From: Robiginitalea aestuariiviva
GTDB lineage: Bacteria; Bacteroidota; Bacteroidia; Flavobacteriales; Flavobacteriaceae
Assembly: GCF_029537735.1 (NCBI RefSeq)
Contig: NZ_JARPUQ010000001.1
Location: 1,026,696-1,090,695, forward strand
DNA length: 64,000 nucleotides
Direction of reading: 5' to 3'
The position numbers and the translations under genes are program-made. Positions 9,479 to 19,084 of the stretch are shown one piece after another. The notes under the pieces are model-generated. The model searched no databases, was not told the DNA's origin, and saw only the letters and a list, made by a program, of their open reading frames with translations. Each line of letters starts with the position of its first letter. Positions within the stretch are counted from its first letter, which is position 1.

Positions 9479-9886
9479 TTACTTCTTCAGCAGGTCGCGG
9501 ATTTCCGCCAGCAGTTCCTCCTGGGTGGGGCCTTTAGGGGCTTCAGGAGCGGGCTCTTCTTTGGTGCGAACCTTGTTGTATGACTTCACGATCATAAACA
9601 GGACAAAGCCGACGATGATCAGGTTGATGATGGAATTGATCCACGCCCCGTAACGGATGGCGCTTTCCGGGCTCTCCACCGTGCCGTCTGCAGCAACCAC
9701 AGCTTCAGAAAGGATATACTTCATATCCGAGAAATCCATGCCCCCGGTGAAGTATCCTACAATAGGCATCATGATGTCGTTTACAAAACCGTTAACAACC
9801 AGCCCGACGGCTCCCGCCAGGATTACAGCAACGGCCAGATCGATCACGTTGCCGGTCATGATGAAATTCTTGAATTCTTTGAACAT
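9479..9886 (-). CDS. mscL: Large-conductance mechanosensitive channel MscL
   Basis: Inner-membrane pentameric channel that opens under hypo-osmotic stress. 135 residues. N-terminal amphipathic helix MFKEFKNFIMTGN, TM1 with VIDLAVAVILAGAVGLVVNGFV, a periplasmic loop, TM2 (about 85-105) and a charged C-terminal helix ending LLAEIRDLLKK. Typical family length. It is flanked by terminator-like sequences and appears to be transcribed alone. Confidence 0.96.
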   Translation of the reverse strand: MFKEFKNFIMTGNVIDLAVAVILAGAVGLVVNGFVNDIMMPIVGYFTGGMDFSDMKYILSEAVVAADGTVESPESAIRYGAWINSIINLIIVGFVLFMIVKSYNKVRTKEEPAPEAPKGPTQEELLAEIRDLLKK

Positions 9887-9954
9887 TGGTAGTAGTGTTT
9901 AATTGGTTATTACCTCACAAGGTAGGAAAAAAGGGGGAATAAGTAACTAGATTT

Positions 9955-11061
9955 TTATGGAAGAATCCTGCGGGAAACACGGGGGGAAATCCCGGTAAGC
10001 AGCTCATAGGAAATGGTTCCTGCCCCCTGGGCCTGTCGCTCCGCAGAGTGTTCGGGCCCGAAAAAAATTGCTTCGTCCCCTTCCCGGCAATTGAGGTCGC
10101 TCACATCCACCATGATCATGTCCATACAGACGTTGCCTACTATGGGAGCGGGCCGGCCTCCAATCAAAAAAGTGCCTTTGCCCTGGCCATATTGCCTGCC
10201 TATGCCATCCGCATGCCCCAGGGGGAGGGTTGCAATGGTGACGGAGGCGGGGGCGCGGTACCCCATGTTGTACCCTACATAGGCCCCGGCTTCCAGGTGG
10301 TGCAGTTGGGAGATATGGGTGCGTAACCGGGCTACGGGCCGCAGTTCGCGGTCGTATTGCGGGGCGTTGCCGTAACCGTAAAGGCCAATCCCGCAACGCA
10401 CCATATCCCATTGGGCTGCCGGGTAGTTCAACACCCCGGAAGTGTTTAGCAAATGTTTGAAATGGGTACCCGGAAGTTGGGTGTCTGCTGCAGCGGCAAT
10501 GCGGTCAAAGGCATTAATCTGGGATTGGGTAAAGTCCTGGGCATCCGGATCATCCGAAGCCGCCAGGTGGGAAAAGACCGATTGTACTTCCAGGGGGCCA
10601 CCCGCCTTCAGGTTTTGGGCTATCCAGTCCAGGTCGGCTTCCCCAAACCCTACCCGGTTCAGGCCTGTGTTGAATTCCAGGTGTACCGGATACGCGGAAA
10701 GGCCGGATGCGCTTGCCAGGTGGCTGAAGGTTTCGAACAGCCTGCGGCTGTAGAGGTTGGGTTCCAACCGGTTTGGCGCCAGGGCCTGCAGGTCTGAAGG
10801 TTGCGGGTGTAACACCAGGATGGGCAGGGCTACCCCCCCTTCCCGCAGGTGGACCCCTTCGCGGGTAAAGGCAACGGCCAGGTAATCGGCGCCCAGGGCC
10901 TGGAGTTTTCGGGCCACTGCCAGGCCATCGTGCCCGTAGGCGGCGGCTTTCACCACGCCCAGGAAGCGGGTCTGGGGCTTAAGGCGGGACCTGAGCCACT
11001 GGTAATTGTGGGCCAGGGCCCCCAGGTCGATCTCCAGGACCGTATCTCGGGTTTCCGGCAT
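9955..11061 (-). CDS. alr: Alanine racemase
   Basis: PLP enzyme that makes D-alanine for peptidoglycan. 368 residues. The PLP-binding segment reads VVKAAAYGHDG, with Lys at about residue 38; most relatives have an Asn where this has the middle Ala (VKANAYGH). The second catalytic region is GAYVGYNMGYRAP with the Tyr, and the substrate-site segment GNVCMDMIMVDVS is intact. The ATG overlaps the tdk stop by one base (TGATG), so alr is translated from the tdk transcript. Confidence 0.94.
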   Translation of the reverse strand: MPETRDTVLEIDLGALAHNYQWLRSRLKPQTRFLGVVKAAAYGHDGLAVARKLQALGADYLAVAFTREGVHLREGGVALPILVLHPQPSDLQALAPNRLEPNLYSRRLFETFSHLASASGLSAYPVHLEFNTGLNRVGFGEADLDWIAQNLKAGGPLEVQSVFSHLAASDDPDAQDFTQSQINAFDRIAAAADTQLPGTHFKHLLNTSGVLNYPAAQWDMVRCGIGLYGYGNAPQYDRELRPVARLRTHISQLHHLEAGAYVGYNMGYRAPASVTIATLPLGHADGIGRQYGQGKGTFLIGGRPAPIVGNVCMDMIMVDVSDLNCREGDEAIFFGPEHSAERQAQGAGTISYELLTGISPRVSRRILP

Positions 11062-11699
11062 CAGGATTCTTTTTTGGAAGGCAGGATTTCTTCGTCCCGG
11101 ACGTCCAGGTCCCGAATCCGCTCCTTTACCATGGCCTTGTAGTAGGCTGCCCGGCTCAGGGGTTCGTATTCGTCTGTCTCGCCCAGCAACACCAGGCGTT
11201 CACTCCGGGATTTGCGAAAACTGTAATTGGCCAGGTTCCCGGTACGGGTACAGATGGCGTGGACCTTGGTCACGTATTCTGCCGTGGCCATCAGCGCAGG
11301 CATGGGTCCAAAGGGGTTCCCTTTAAAATCCATATCCAGCCCGGCCACCACCACCCGGATTCCCCGGTTGGCCAGGTCGTTGCAGACCGACACGATTTCG
11401 TCGTCAAAAAACTGGGCCTCGTCTATGCCCACCACGTGGCAGTCGTCTGCCAGCAGGCGGATGTTGGCCGCAGCCGGCACCGGGGTGGAGCGGATTTCAT
11501 TCTCGTCGTGGGAGACCACCATCTCCTCATGGTAGCGCGTATCGATGATGGGCTTGAAGATTTCTACCTTTTGCCGGGCAAACTGGGCACGCCTCAAACG
11601 GCGGATCAATTCCTCCGTCTTCCCTGAAAACATGGACCCGCAGATCACTTCGATCCAGCCGAATTGTTCTTCGTGGTTAACCGTGTTTTCGAGAAACAT
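11061..11699 (-). CDS. tdk: Thymidine kinase (type II)
   Basis: Salvage phosphorylation of thymidine to dTMP. 212 residues. Walker A GSMFSGKT at 21-28, Walker B-like [10 protein letters not shown], and the lasso-type region with zinc Cys residues (one in HAICTRTG). First gene of a tdk-alr pair. The ATG lies only 4 nt from a TAAATTTA box (11704-11711), so the message may have almost no leader. Divergent from the gene at 11806. Confidence 0.95.
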   Translation of the reverse strand: MFLENTVNHEEQFGWIEVICGSMFSGKTEELIRRLRRAQFARQKVEIFKPIIDTRYHEEMVVSHDENEIRSTPVPAAANIRLLADDCHVVGIDEAQFFDDEIVSVCNDLANRGIRVVVAGLDMDFKGNPFGPMPALMATAEYVTKVHAICTRTGNLANYSFRKSRSERLVLLGETDEYEPLSRAAYYKAMVKERIRDLDVRDEEILPSKKES

Positions 11700-11805
11700 T
11701 TTGTAAATTTAGACGAAAGAAGGGTCGCTCCCCGTTATCCTAATTGCGACCCTATAAAAGTATTAAAAATACACACCTTCTCCCGAGGGTACATCCAAAA
11801 AAGCT

Positions 11806-12489
11806 ATGAAACGAAAATTGAAGGAGGAACTCTTACGCTTGTGCACGGATACCCTGACCAACCCCGACCTTACGGACCTGTCCCAGCTGCACCAGCGGGC
11901 ACAGGCCCTGTATGAAAAACTGGCCGTGCTCCGGTTCGTTGAAGAAAAACTGCAGGATGTGGAGGTGGACGTCAGCAAGAGCGAGGTGGCCTCCAAATTT
12001 GAGCGGATCGCCACGGCGGTGCTGCGCGAAAACAAACAGGTGCCGGAAACCAATCCGCACCACGAAGATATCATTGTGCCCGGTATCGATACCATTAAGC
12101 ATATGGTTTCCGAGATGCCCGGGGGAGAAGAACTGGAAGAGGTGCTTTCGAAGCTTATCGGGAACAGCGAATTCGTTAAAAACGAACCTGAAATCCTGAC
12201 GCCCGAAGTGCCTGAGCCGCCCAAAGCTGCCGTGTCCAAATCCCTGAACGATACGCTCACGGCCCGGGAGATCTCGGTGGGCCTCAACGACAGGCTCGCT
12301 TTTGTAAAGCACCTGTTCAATGACCAGCCGGAAGCTTTCCGCCAGGTAGTGGAACGGCTTAACGCTATGGAAAGCCAGGAAAAGTCCCTGGAATACATCC
12401 GGAGGGAAGTCCGATCTCAATACAACTGGGACGGGAAGGAAGCCTACGAACAGCGGTTTATGGAACTCATTGAACGCCGGTTTGCCTGA
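11806..12489 (+). CDS. Conserved hypothetical protein of Bacteroidetes
   Basis: 227 residues, no signal peptide or membrane segment, acidic and strongly helical. The first third (1-75) has coiled-coil-like spacing (ELLRLCTDTL, LYEKLAVLRFVEEKLQDVEV). A central 55-residue segment around DDIIVPGIDTIKHM-like sequence is followed by a Pro-rich hinge (EPPKAAVSK), and the C-terminal region has FVKHLFNDQPEAFRQVVERLN and YNWDGKEAYEQRFMELI. I recognise it as a conserved Bacteroidetes family lying upstream of rsmI, but I know of no assigned function. About 50 nt upstream of rsmI with no terminator between them. Confidence 0.8.
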   Translation: MKRKLKEELLRLCTDTLTNPDLTDLSQLHQRAQALYEKLAVLRFVEEKLQDVEVDVSKSEVASKFERIATAVLRENKQVPETNPHHEDIIVPGIDTIKHMVSEMPGGEELEEVLSKLIGNSEFVKNEPEILTPEVPEPPKAAVSKSLNDTLTAREISVGLNDRLAFVKHLFNDQPEAFRQVVERLNAMESQEKSLEYIRREVRSQYNWDGKEAYEQRFMELIERRFA

Positions 12490-12553
12490 AGGCTTTTCAA
12501 GAATTGGAATCGGGCCGATCCCCTGAAGGGTTTCGGCCTTGTTTTTTAAAGGT

Positions 12554-13234
12554 ATGGAAGCAGGCAAACTCTATTTGGTCCCCACCCCCATCGGAAACCT
12601 GAAGGATATTACCCTTCGGGCACTGGAGGTCCTTACCCAGGCAGACCAGATCCTGGCCGAGGACACGCGCACCAGCGGGAAATTGCTGAAGCACTATGGG
12701 ATTGAGACTCCCATGCGTTCCTATCACATGCATAACGAGCACCGCATAGTAGAAGCCCTGGCCGGGGAATTGCAGGCAGGGCGGACCATGGCCCTGATTT
12801 CGGACGCGGGCACGCCGGGCATTTCAGACCCGGGCTTCCTGTTAGTGCGCCAGTGCCAGCAGTTGGGCGTAGCCGTGGAATGTCTGCCCGGTGCCACGGC
12901 CCTGATCCCCGCCCTGGTAGCCAGTGGCTTTCCTTCCGACCGTTTTGTGTTTGAGGGCTTCCTGCCGGTGAAAAAAGGGAGGAAAACCCGCCTGGTCCAA
13001 TTGGCTTCAGAACCCCGGACCATGGTATTTTACGAATCTCCCCACAAGCTCCTGAAAACCCTGGAGCAGTTCTGTGATGTTTTCGGGGCAGAACGGCAGG
13101 TTTCTGTGAGCCGGGAACTCACCAAGCTTTACGAGGAAACCATACGGGGCAGCCTGGCCGAAGTCCTGGATCATTTCCGCGCCCGCCCGCCCAAAGGGGA
13201 GCTCGTGGTGGTACTGGCCGGGGCTTCGGGATAA
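12554..13234 (+). CDS. rsmI: 16S rRNA (cytidine-1402 2'-O)-methyltransferase
   Basis: SAM-dependent methylation of C1402 in the ribosomal P-site region. I chose the ATG at 12554; a TTG 15 nt upstream is less likely. 226 residues. Characteristic segments: LVPTPIGNLKDITLRAL near the start, AEDTRTSGKLL, SDAGTPGISDPG (SAM loop) and PGATALIPALVASG. Family length is about 220-290, so this is a short version. It follows the helical unknown protein in the same direction. Confidence 0.95.
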   Translation: MEAGKLYLVPTPIGNLKDITLRALEVLTQADQILAEDTRTSGKLLKHYGIETPMRSYHMHNEHRIVEALAGELQAGRTMALISDAGTPGISDPGFLLVRQCQQLGVAVECLPGATALIPALVASGFPSDRFVFEGFLPVKKGRKTRLVQLASEPRTMVFYESPHKLLKTLEQFCDVFGAERQVSVSRELTKLYEETIRGSLAEVLDHFRARPPKGELVVVLAGASG

Positions 13235-13282
13235 AGGGATACTACGGACCCCAAAAAGGCGTACCTTACTTTCCGTGAAGGT

Positions 13283-14341
13283 ATGCTTATGAAAATTCCC
13301 ATCCTTATCTGTTTGGCATTGCTGGGCATTGGCATGCAGGCCCAGGAGAAAGACCTGTCTATCCCCGAAGTAGACGAATTACCCCTTTCTGCCCAGCCAG
13401 CCGGGACCCTGGCCCGATATTGGCTGAAGGTGGGTTCCGATGCCCAGGGGCGGTCCGTGGTGGTTCCCGTTCTGCTGGTTAAGGGGGTGGATCCGGGGCC
13501 CGTACTCGGGGTTACGGCGGCCGTGCACGGCAATGAAGTGAACGGCATCCGGGCGGCCCAGGAGCTTTGCGAACGGACCGACCCAAAAAGCCTTCGGGGC
13601 GTTGTGGTAGCCATACCCGGGCTCAACCCCCAGGCCATAACCCGGCTGGTGCGGGAATACCCGGATGGGGAGGATTTAAACCGGGTGTTTCCCGGGAAGG
13701 CCGGCGGGAACGAATCCCAGGTCATGGCCCATGCCATCAGCCAGAAACTCCTGCCCCACCTGGATTACCTGGCAGATTTGCACACGGCCAGTTTTGGTCG
13801 GGAAAACTCCCTCTACGTGCGGGCAGACCTGCAGCAGGATACCCTGCTGGCGCTGGCGACAGGTTTTGGGGCCGATGTAGTACTGGACAGCCGTGAAGCC
13901 TCTGCCGGCAGCCGCACCGGGGGTACGCTCAGGGAGGCCGCTGCAACCCAGGGCATACCGGGGTTTACGGTAGAGCTTGGCAACCCACAGGTATATCAGC
14001 CGGAACTCATTGACCGGGGGGTGGCCGGCTTATTGCAGGCCATGGATGTACTTGGAATGCGCTCCGGAACTTCGGAATCCTTTCCGGCTCCGGTTGTATG
14101 CAGCAGGTCCTTTTGGGTGTACACGGACCAGGGCGGGATGCTGGACAGCGTCCCGGCCCTGCTGGAACAAATTACCCAAGGCCAGTTAATCGGGGTGCTG
14201 CGCAATGCTTTCGGGCAGGAAATTACCCGGTATTACGCACCGGCCAGCGGGGTGGTGATCGGGCGGGCGAGCAACCCGGTGGTCCGCTCCGGGGGCCGTA
14301 TTCTCCACCTGGGAATCATTGCCAAAATGGCTGAGGAATGA
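13283..14341 (+). CDS. Succinylglutamate desuccinylase/aspartoacylase-family (M14) hydrolase, exported
   Basis: 352 residues with an N-terminal signal peptide (hydrophobic core IPILICLALLGIGM, probable cleavage after QAQ). Zinc-carboxypeptidase-like motifs: HGNEVNG (His and Glu ligands), NPQA and NRVFPG segments, and LHTAS (third ligand). Relatives remove acyl groups from amino acids or deglycylate/deaminate periplasmic peptides; the substrate is open. Two ATGs 6 nt apart (13283, 13289) are both possible starts. The stop overlaps the start of the DUF819 membrane protein by 4 nt (ATGA), so the two are translationally coupled. Confidence 0.85.
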   Translation: MLMKIPILICLALLGIGMQAQEKDLSIPEVDELPLSAQPAGTLARYWLKVGSDAQGRSVVVPVLLVKGVDPGPVLGVTAAVHGNEVNGIRAAQELCERTDPKSLRGVVVAIPGLNPQAITRLVREYPDGEDLNRVFPGKAGGNESQVMAHAISQKLLPHLDYLADLHTASFGRENSLYVRADLQQDTLLALATGFGADVVLDSREASAGSRTGGTLREAAATQGIPGFTVELGNPQVYQPELIDRGVAGLLQAMDVLGMRSGTSESFPAPVVCSRSFWVYTDQGGMLDSVPALLEQITQGQLIGVLRNAFGQEITRYYAPASGVVIGRASNPVVRSGGRILHLGIIAKMAEE

Positions 14342-15462
14342 TTCCCTGGATCATATTTGGGTGTACGGTACTCGGCATCCTTTGGTTGGGCAGGCTGCAG
14401 CTACCCTGGTTGCAGCGGTTTTTTGACTGGGTACCCAGCATCTTACTGGCCTATCTGATCCCGGCCCTGGTGTGCGGCCTGTTGGGATGGAATTTCTCGG
14501 AAGACCCCATTCACAGCTGGAGCCGGAACCTGTTTATCCCCCTGGCCATCGTCACTACCATGAGTAGCCTTTCCCTGAGTAAACTGAAGGCCGTTGGCTG
14601 GCGCCCCCTGTTGCTCTTTTTTTCGGGTTCTGCCTGGATTGCCCTGTTTCCCCTGGCAGCTCTCGGATTTTATCAGCTATGGGCCCCGGGGGAATTTCTT
14701 TTTGCACAGCCCGATTACTGGCTGGGCGTTCCTCCCATTGTGGGCAGTTGGATCGGGGGCAGTACCAGCCAGCTGGTCCTGAAGGAACTCGCCCGCTGCC
14801 CGGAGGGGATTTTTCTCTCGGTCCTGGTCCTGGATGCCCTGCTGGTAAACCTCTGGACCATCCTGATGTTCCAGTGCATCCGCCGCAGCGATGCCATCAA
14901 CGCCTGGCTGGGGATACGGGAGTCCGCACCGCCTGCAGAGGTAGACCAGGCCCCTGGCGACCAGGCCAACCGGTTGCTGACGCTTCTGGTTGTGGCCGGG
15001 GCCATCCTGCTGCTGCATACGCTGGCGGACCGGTTTGCCCTTCAGGTGGTAGCTCTTTCACTGCTAGGGTTGCTGCTTGGGAATACCATTCGCAGCTGGG
15101 ACCGCGGATTTGCCCTTCGCGTGGGCGGGGTTACCATCCTTTGCGTAATGGCCATACTGGGGTTTCGCCTTCGGATTGAAGCCCTTTCTTTTTCGCCGGA
15201 TTTTTTCTGGTTTCTGGTCGTATGGCTGGTGGGGCATTTTGCCGTGATGCTCACACTTGCCCGTGTCCTTAACGTCCATGTGGCCTGGGTGCCTATAGCG
15301 AGTATGGCCAATGTGGGAGGTATTGCGACGGCCCCGGCGGTAACGGCGGCCTATCGAAAGGCCTGGATGCCCCATGCCGTGCTGCTGGCAATCCTGAGTA
15401 TGGCCACAGGGACGTTCTGGGGAATGTTAACCCTGGAGGTCCTGACCCGGATGCTGGAATAA
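14338..15462 (+). CDS. DUF819-family integral membrane protein
   Basis: 374 residues with about 10-11 hydrophobic helices, an inner-membrane protein of the DUF819 (YjcL-like) family. The internal motif VGSWIGGSTSQLVLKE and the matching C-terminal half segment ANVGGIATAPAVTAAY are typical and suggest two inverted transporter repeats. Function is unproven; a transporter role is inference. The 4-nt overlap with the exported hydrolase suggests that it may take up that enzyme's product. Convergent with the AhpD-like gene, 12 nt away. Confidence 0.85.
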   Translation: MIPWIIFGCTVLGILWLGRLQLPWLQRFFDWVPSILLAYLIPALVCGLLGWNFSEDPIHSWSRNLFIPLAIVTTMSSLSLSKLKAVGWRPLLLFFSGSAWIALFPLAALGFYQLWAPGEFLFAQPDYWLGVPPIVGSWIGGSTSQLVLKELARCPEGIFLSVLVLDALLVNLWTILMFQCIRRSDAINAWLGIRESAPPAEVDQAPGDQANRLLTLLVVAGAILLLHTLADRFALQVVALSLLGLLLGNTIRSWDRGFALRVGGVTILCVMAILGFRLRIEALSFSPDFFWFLVVWLVGHFAVMLTLARVLNVHVAWVPIASMANVGGIATAPAVTAAYRKAWMPHAVLLAILSMATGTFWGMLTLEVLTRMLE

Positions 15463-15474
15463 TCCGGAGGAACT

Positions 15475-16065
15475 TCAGGCGTGTTTGCCGCGTTCCCACC
15501 CGTATTTGCCCAGGTATCTGTTCCCGCTTTCCACGGCTCCTTCCTCAATGGAAGTACCCATGGAGTCGTTCCAGCGGTTCAGGTATCCAAACAGGGAGAT
15601 CACTCCGAGCATTTCCACAATTTCGCCTTCGTCCCAGTGGGCGTATAACCGGGATTTGATGGCCTCATCCACGGTGTTGGGCACCTGGGAAGCGGCCAGT
15701 GAAAAATCAAGGGCCGCGCGCTCGGCTTCGGAAAATGCCGGATGCGTCCGGTATTCCCAAATGTTTTCCAGTTGCTCTGCCTCGGCTCCATAGCGTTCTG
15801 CGGCCCGGATGGCATGTGCCTGGCAGTACCGGCACCCTGTAGCGTTGCTGCTCACCCAGGCGATCATGCGCTTGAGGGCCGAAGTTACCCGGCCCTCGTT
15901 GGCCATCACGGCCTTGTTCAATTCAATAAAGGCCTTGGATATGGCCGGGCGGCGTTGCATGGTCAGGACTGAATTCGGGCAGAACCCGAGGGTCTCGTTA
16001 AAGAACTCGGCCAGTTTCCAGGTTTCGGGATCTGCGTTGGGATCCAGGGGGGTTACAAGCGGCAT
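15475..16065 (-). CDS. Carboxymuconolactone decarboxylase / AhpD-like peroxidase-related protein
   Basis: 196 residues from the start at 16065 (MPLVTPLDPN); a longer frame only adds a non-homologous leader. The AhpD-type redox motif is CRYCQAHAIRAAERYG, with CxxC and the downstream His. Such proteins are peroxide-related thiol oxidoreductases. It is divergent from an OsmC-like gene with only 46 nt between starts, which suggests a joint role in peroxide or thiol stress. Family assignment is good; the substrate is not known. Confidence 0.88.
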   Translation of the reverse strand: MPLVTPLDPNADPETWKLAEFFNETLGFCPNSVLTMQRRPAISKAFIELNKAVMANEGRVTSALKRMIAWVSSNATGCRYCQAHAIRAAERYGAEAEQLENIWEYRTHPAFSEAERAALDFSLAASQVPNTVDEAIKSRLYAHWDEGEIVEMLGVISLFGYLNRWNDSMGTSIEEGAVESGNRYLGKYGWERGKHA

Positions 16066-16083
16066 AAAAGGGCTATTTTGTTG

Positions 16084-16091
16084 TACTTTTG
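16084..16091 (+). promoter_or_regulatory. Candidate -7 box for the OsmC-like gene
   Basis: TACTTTTG matches TAnnTTTG and is 20 nt upstream of the ATG at 16112. No convincing -33 TTTG. Confidence 0.5.
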
Positions 16092-16111
16092 ACGGGAAAG
16101 AAACAAAAAAT

Positions 16112-16540
16112 ATGGCATCCACCAATCATATCACCCTGAAGTGGCTCGGCAATATGGCTTTCGAAAGCACCAATCCTTCCGGCCTGACTTTCCGGATTGA
16201 CGCCAGCCCGGATGATGGCGGACAAGGGGAGGGCTTGCGGCCCAAGGCCCTGATGCTGAGTTCCCTTGCCGGGTGCTCCGGGTTGGACATCGCCTCCATG
16301 GTCCGCAAAATGAAGCTGGAGGTGGACGAATTCCGTGTTGAGGTGTATGGGGACCTTACGGAATCGCAGCCCCAGGCCTATGAGGCGGTTCGTGTGGCCT
16401 TCCATTTCACGGGGCGGGATTTACACCGGCCCAAATTGCAGCGTGCCGTAGACTTGTCGGTAGAAAAATACTGCGGGGTTATCCGCATGTTCAGGGAATT
16501 TGCCACCCTGGAATTCGAGACCGTATTCCACGAGGCTTAA
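16112..16540 (+). CDS. OsmC-family peroxide/thiol-stress protein
   Basis: 142 residues. The start at 16112 follows a -7 box; a longer in-frame upstream extension is antisense to the AhpD-like gene and not real. Two redox cysteines typical of OsmC/Ohr are present: SLAGCSGLDIASM and VEKYCGVI. Reduces organic or fatty-acid hydroperoxides in characterised relatives. Divergent from an AhpD-like gene, consistent with shared oxidative-stress function. Confidence 0.92.
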   Translation: MASTNHITLKWLGNMAFESTNPSGLTFRIDASPDDGGQGEGLRPKALMLSSLAGCSGLDIASMVRKMKLEVDEFRVEVYGDLTESQPQAYEAVRVAFHFTGRDLHRPKLQRAVDLSVEKYCGVIRMFREFATLEFETVFHEA

Positions 16541-16586
16541 TTTCGGCCTGCATTCTTTTTGCACCGCACCCCGTTAATTTTATTCC

Positions 16587-18299
16587 ATGCACTGGACGTA
16601 CAAAGAAGTACCTGATACCCAGAAGGTCAATGCCCTTTCGGAGGCGTTGCATGTTTCGCCACTGGTTGCGGCCCTGCTGGTGCAGCGCGGGGTGGAATCC
16701 TTTGAGGCGGCCCGCCTCTTTTTCCGCCCAACCCTGGAAGACCTTCACGACCCCTTCCTGATGCGGGATATGGATGCCGCCGTGGCGCGGGTGGAGGCAG
16801 CCCTTCAAAATGGGGAGCGCATCCTGGTTTTTGGGGACTACGATGTGGACGGCACCACGGCCGTAGCCCTGATGAGCTCTTATCTGGATGCCCGGGGTGC
16901 CCCCGTGGCCACCTATATCCCGGACCGGTATGCCGAAGGTTACGGGCTTTCCTACCAGGGGATTGATTTTGCCGCAGACAATGAAATGGGGTTGATTATT
17001 GCCCTGGATTGCGGGGTAAAGGCCCTGGACCACGCGGCATATGCAGCAGAAAAAGGGATAGACCTGATTGTTTGCGACCACCACCGCCCCGGCGATTCCC
17101 TGCCCCGGGCCGTAGCCGTCCTGGACCCCAAACGGCCGGATTGCGAATACCCGTATAAGGAGCTCTGCGGTTGCGGGGTTGGCTTTAAACTGATTCAGGC
17201 CTTAGAAGCCCGGAGGGGAAATGGGGCGGAAACCCTGTTGCCTTATCTGGATCTGGTGGCCATTGCCATTGGGGCGGATATTGTCCCCATCACCGGCGAG
17301 AACCGGGTGCTGACCTTTTTCGGGCTCCAGGTGATCAATACGGATCCCCGGCCGGGGATTCAGGCCATGATCAATGCCCTGGAACGCGACCAGTTTCAGG
17401 TCTCGGACCTGGTGTTTCAGATCGCGCCCAGGCTAAACGCTGCAGGGCGCATGCAGCACGGACAGGAGGCCGTGGCCTTGCTCACGGAAAAGGACCCGGC
17501 CACGGCGGCCCGCAAGGCGGCGGAGATCGATGCCCTGAATGCCGCCAGGAAGGAAACCGACCAGGCCATGACGGACCAGGCCCTGGAGCAGATCCACAAC
17601 CAGGGGGAAACCCACCGGATGAGCACTGTGGTTTATCGGGAGGATTGGCACAAGGGGGTGATCGGGATTGTGGCATCCCGCCTGATTGAAACCTATTACC
17701 GCCCCACCCTGGTATTTACGCGCAGCGGCGATAAACTGGCGGCCTCTGCTCGGAGCGTGCGGGGGTTCGACATCTATGCGGCCCTGGAATCCTGTTCGGA
17801 TTGCCTGGAACAATTCGGGGGGCATACCTATGCGGCGGGGTTAACCCTGGAACCCGAGCGGTACGAGGAGTTCAAGGCCCGTTTTGAGGCCGAGGTGTCC
17901 CGGAGTATACCTCCGGAATCCCTGACACCGCAGCTTACGGTCGATTTACCCATCCAACTGGACCAGATCGATGCCAAACTGGTGCGCATCCTGCGGCAAT
18001 TTGCCCCTTTTGGCCCGGGCAACCCCAGCCCGGTTTTCAGTGCCGGCCCGCTGCAGGACACCGGATATGCCCGCACCGTTGGGGGTAATGGCGACCACCT
18101 GAAGCTCGCTGTGACCCAGGGAGGGGCAGGCCCGATAGGGGGGATTGGTTTTGGCCTGGGACACTGCCTTTCCGAGATCGAGCGGGGGAAACCGTTTGAA
18201 GCCGCCTTTTCCATTGAGGAAAACCACTGGCAGGGGCAAACGCGCCTGCAACTCAAGGTAAAGGATTTACGGCCGTACCGGCCGGGGGGTGTCAGCTAG
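16587..18299 (+). CDS. recJ: Single-stranded-DNA-specific exonuclease RecJ
   Basis: 5'-3' ssDNA exonuclease of recombination and mismatch repair. 570 residues, the normal length. DHH-family motifs: FGDYDVDGT (about 82-90), DCGV, and DHHRPGD (about 164-170). The C-terminal DHHA1 domain carries SVRGFDIYAAL and GGHTYAAG. The gene is 46 nt downstream of the OsmC-like gene. Its stop overlaps that of the convergent lpxH gene by 4 nt (CTAG, 18296-18299). Confidence 0.96.
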   Translation: MHWTYKEVPDTQKVNALSEALHVSPLVAALLVQRGVESFEAARLFFRPTLEDLHDPFLMRDMDAAVARVEAALQNGERILVFGDYDVDGTTAVALMSSYLDARGAPVATYIPDRYAEGYGLSYQGIDFAADNEMGLIIALDCGVKALDHAAYAAEKGIDLIVCDHHRPGDSLPRAVAVLDPKRPDCEYPYKELCGCGVGFKLIQALEARRGNGAETLLPYLDLVAIAIGADIVPITGENRVLTFFGLQVINTDPRPGIQAMINALERDQFQVSDLVFQIAPRLNAAGRMQHGQEAVALLTEKDPATAARKAAEIDALNAARKETDQAMTDQALEQIHNQGETHRMSTVVYREDWHKGVIGIVASRLIETYYRPTLVFTRSGDKLAASARSVRGFDIYAALESCSDCLEQFGGHTYAAGLTLEPERYEEFKARFEAEVSRSIPPESLTPQLTVDLPIQLDQIDAKLVRILRQFAPFGPGNPSPVFSAGPLQDTGYARTVGGNGDHLKLAVTQGGAGPIGGIGFGLGHCLSEIERGKPFEAAFSIEENHWQGQTRLQLKVKDLRPYRPGGVS

Positions 18300-19084
18300 G
18301 AAGATTGCGGGGGGTGCTTCTCCAGACGGAACCCGGAGGCGTCAAATACGCCATAGGTGAAGTGCCCGATCCAATCCCCCAGGTTAAAGTAGGTGGAATC
18401 CGGGGATAGGGGGATTTCCAGGGGGAGGTGGCGGTGCCCGAAAACAAAATAATCGTAATGGGCCTCGGTGAGTTTACGCCGGGCATATTGTACCAGCCAT
18501 TCGTTTTCTTCGCCCAGAAAACGCACGTCTTCATCCCCGGAAATCAGCTTGTTCTTGACGGAAAAATAATGCCCCATCCGCACCCCGATATCCGGGTGTA
18601 GCCAGCGGAACAGCCATTGCGCCAGGGGGTGCGTAAATACTTTTTTCATGCGCTTGAACCCTTTATCTCCGGGCCCAAGACCGTCCCCGTGACCAATAAA
18701 GAAGCGCTTTCCACCTATCTCGAATACCTGGGGTTTGTGAAAGACAGGGACGCCGAGTTCCGCTTCGAAATACCCCCGCATCCACAGGTCGTGGTTGCCG
18801 ACAAAATAATAGACGGGAACCCCGCGGTCCGACAGATGGGCCAGGGCGCCCAGTACCCGGGTAAAGCCTTTGGGGACAACCGTTTTGTATTCGAACCAGA
18901 AATCGAAGAGGTCCCCCAGCAGGAAAATGGCAGCGGCCTCATCCTCAATGGCCCGCAGCCATCGTACAAATTCCTTTTCCCGGGGCAGGCTGGCTTCCCG
19001 GTCCGGCGCACCCAAATGGTTGTCGCTGGCAAAAAAGACTTTCTTTCCCGAGGGAAGGGCTATAGGTTTCATGGGAAGGGTCAT
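18296..19084 (-). CDS. lpxH: UDP-2,3-diacylglucosamine diphosphatase (LpxH-type)
   Basis: Metallophosphoesterase that hydrolyses UDP-2,3-diacylglucosamine to lipid X in lipid A synthesis. 262 residues. Calcineurin-like metal motifs: SDNHLG (D21, H23), GDLFDFWFEY, GNHDLWM and the IGHGDGLGPGD segment. Membrane-associated in known relatives. Its ATG overlaps the stop of the preceding queD-like gene by 4 nt, so the two genes form an operon. The assignment to LpxH rather than a general phosphoesterase rests on the GNHD/GHGDG pattern and size. Confidence 0.9.
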   Translation of the reverse strand: MTLPMKPIALPSGKKVFFASDNHLGAPDREASLPREKEFVRWLRAIEDEAAAIFLLGDLFDFWFEYKTVVPKGFTRVLGALAHLSDRGVPVYYFVGNHDLWMRGYFEAELGVPVFHKPQVFEIGGKRFFIGHGDGLGPGDKGFKRMKKVFTHPLAQWLFRWLHPDIGVRMGHYFSVKNKLISGDEDVRFLGEENEWLVQYARRKLTEAHYDYFVFGHRHLPLEIPLSPDSTYFNLGDWIGHFTYGVFDASGFRLEKHPPQSS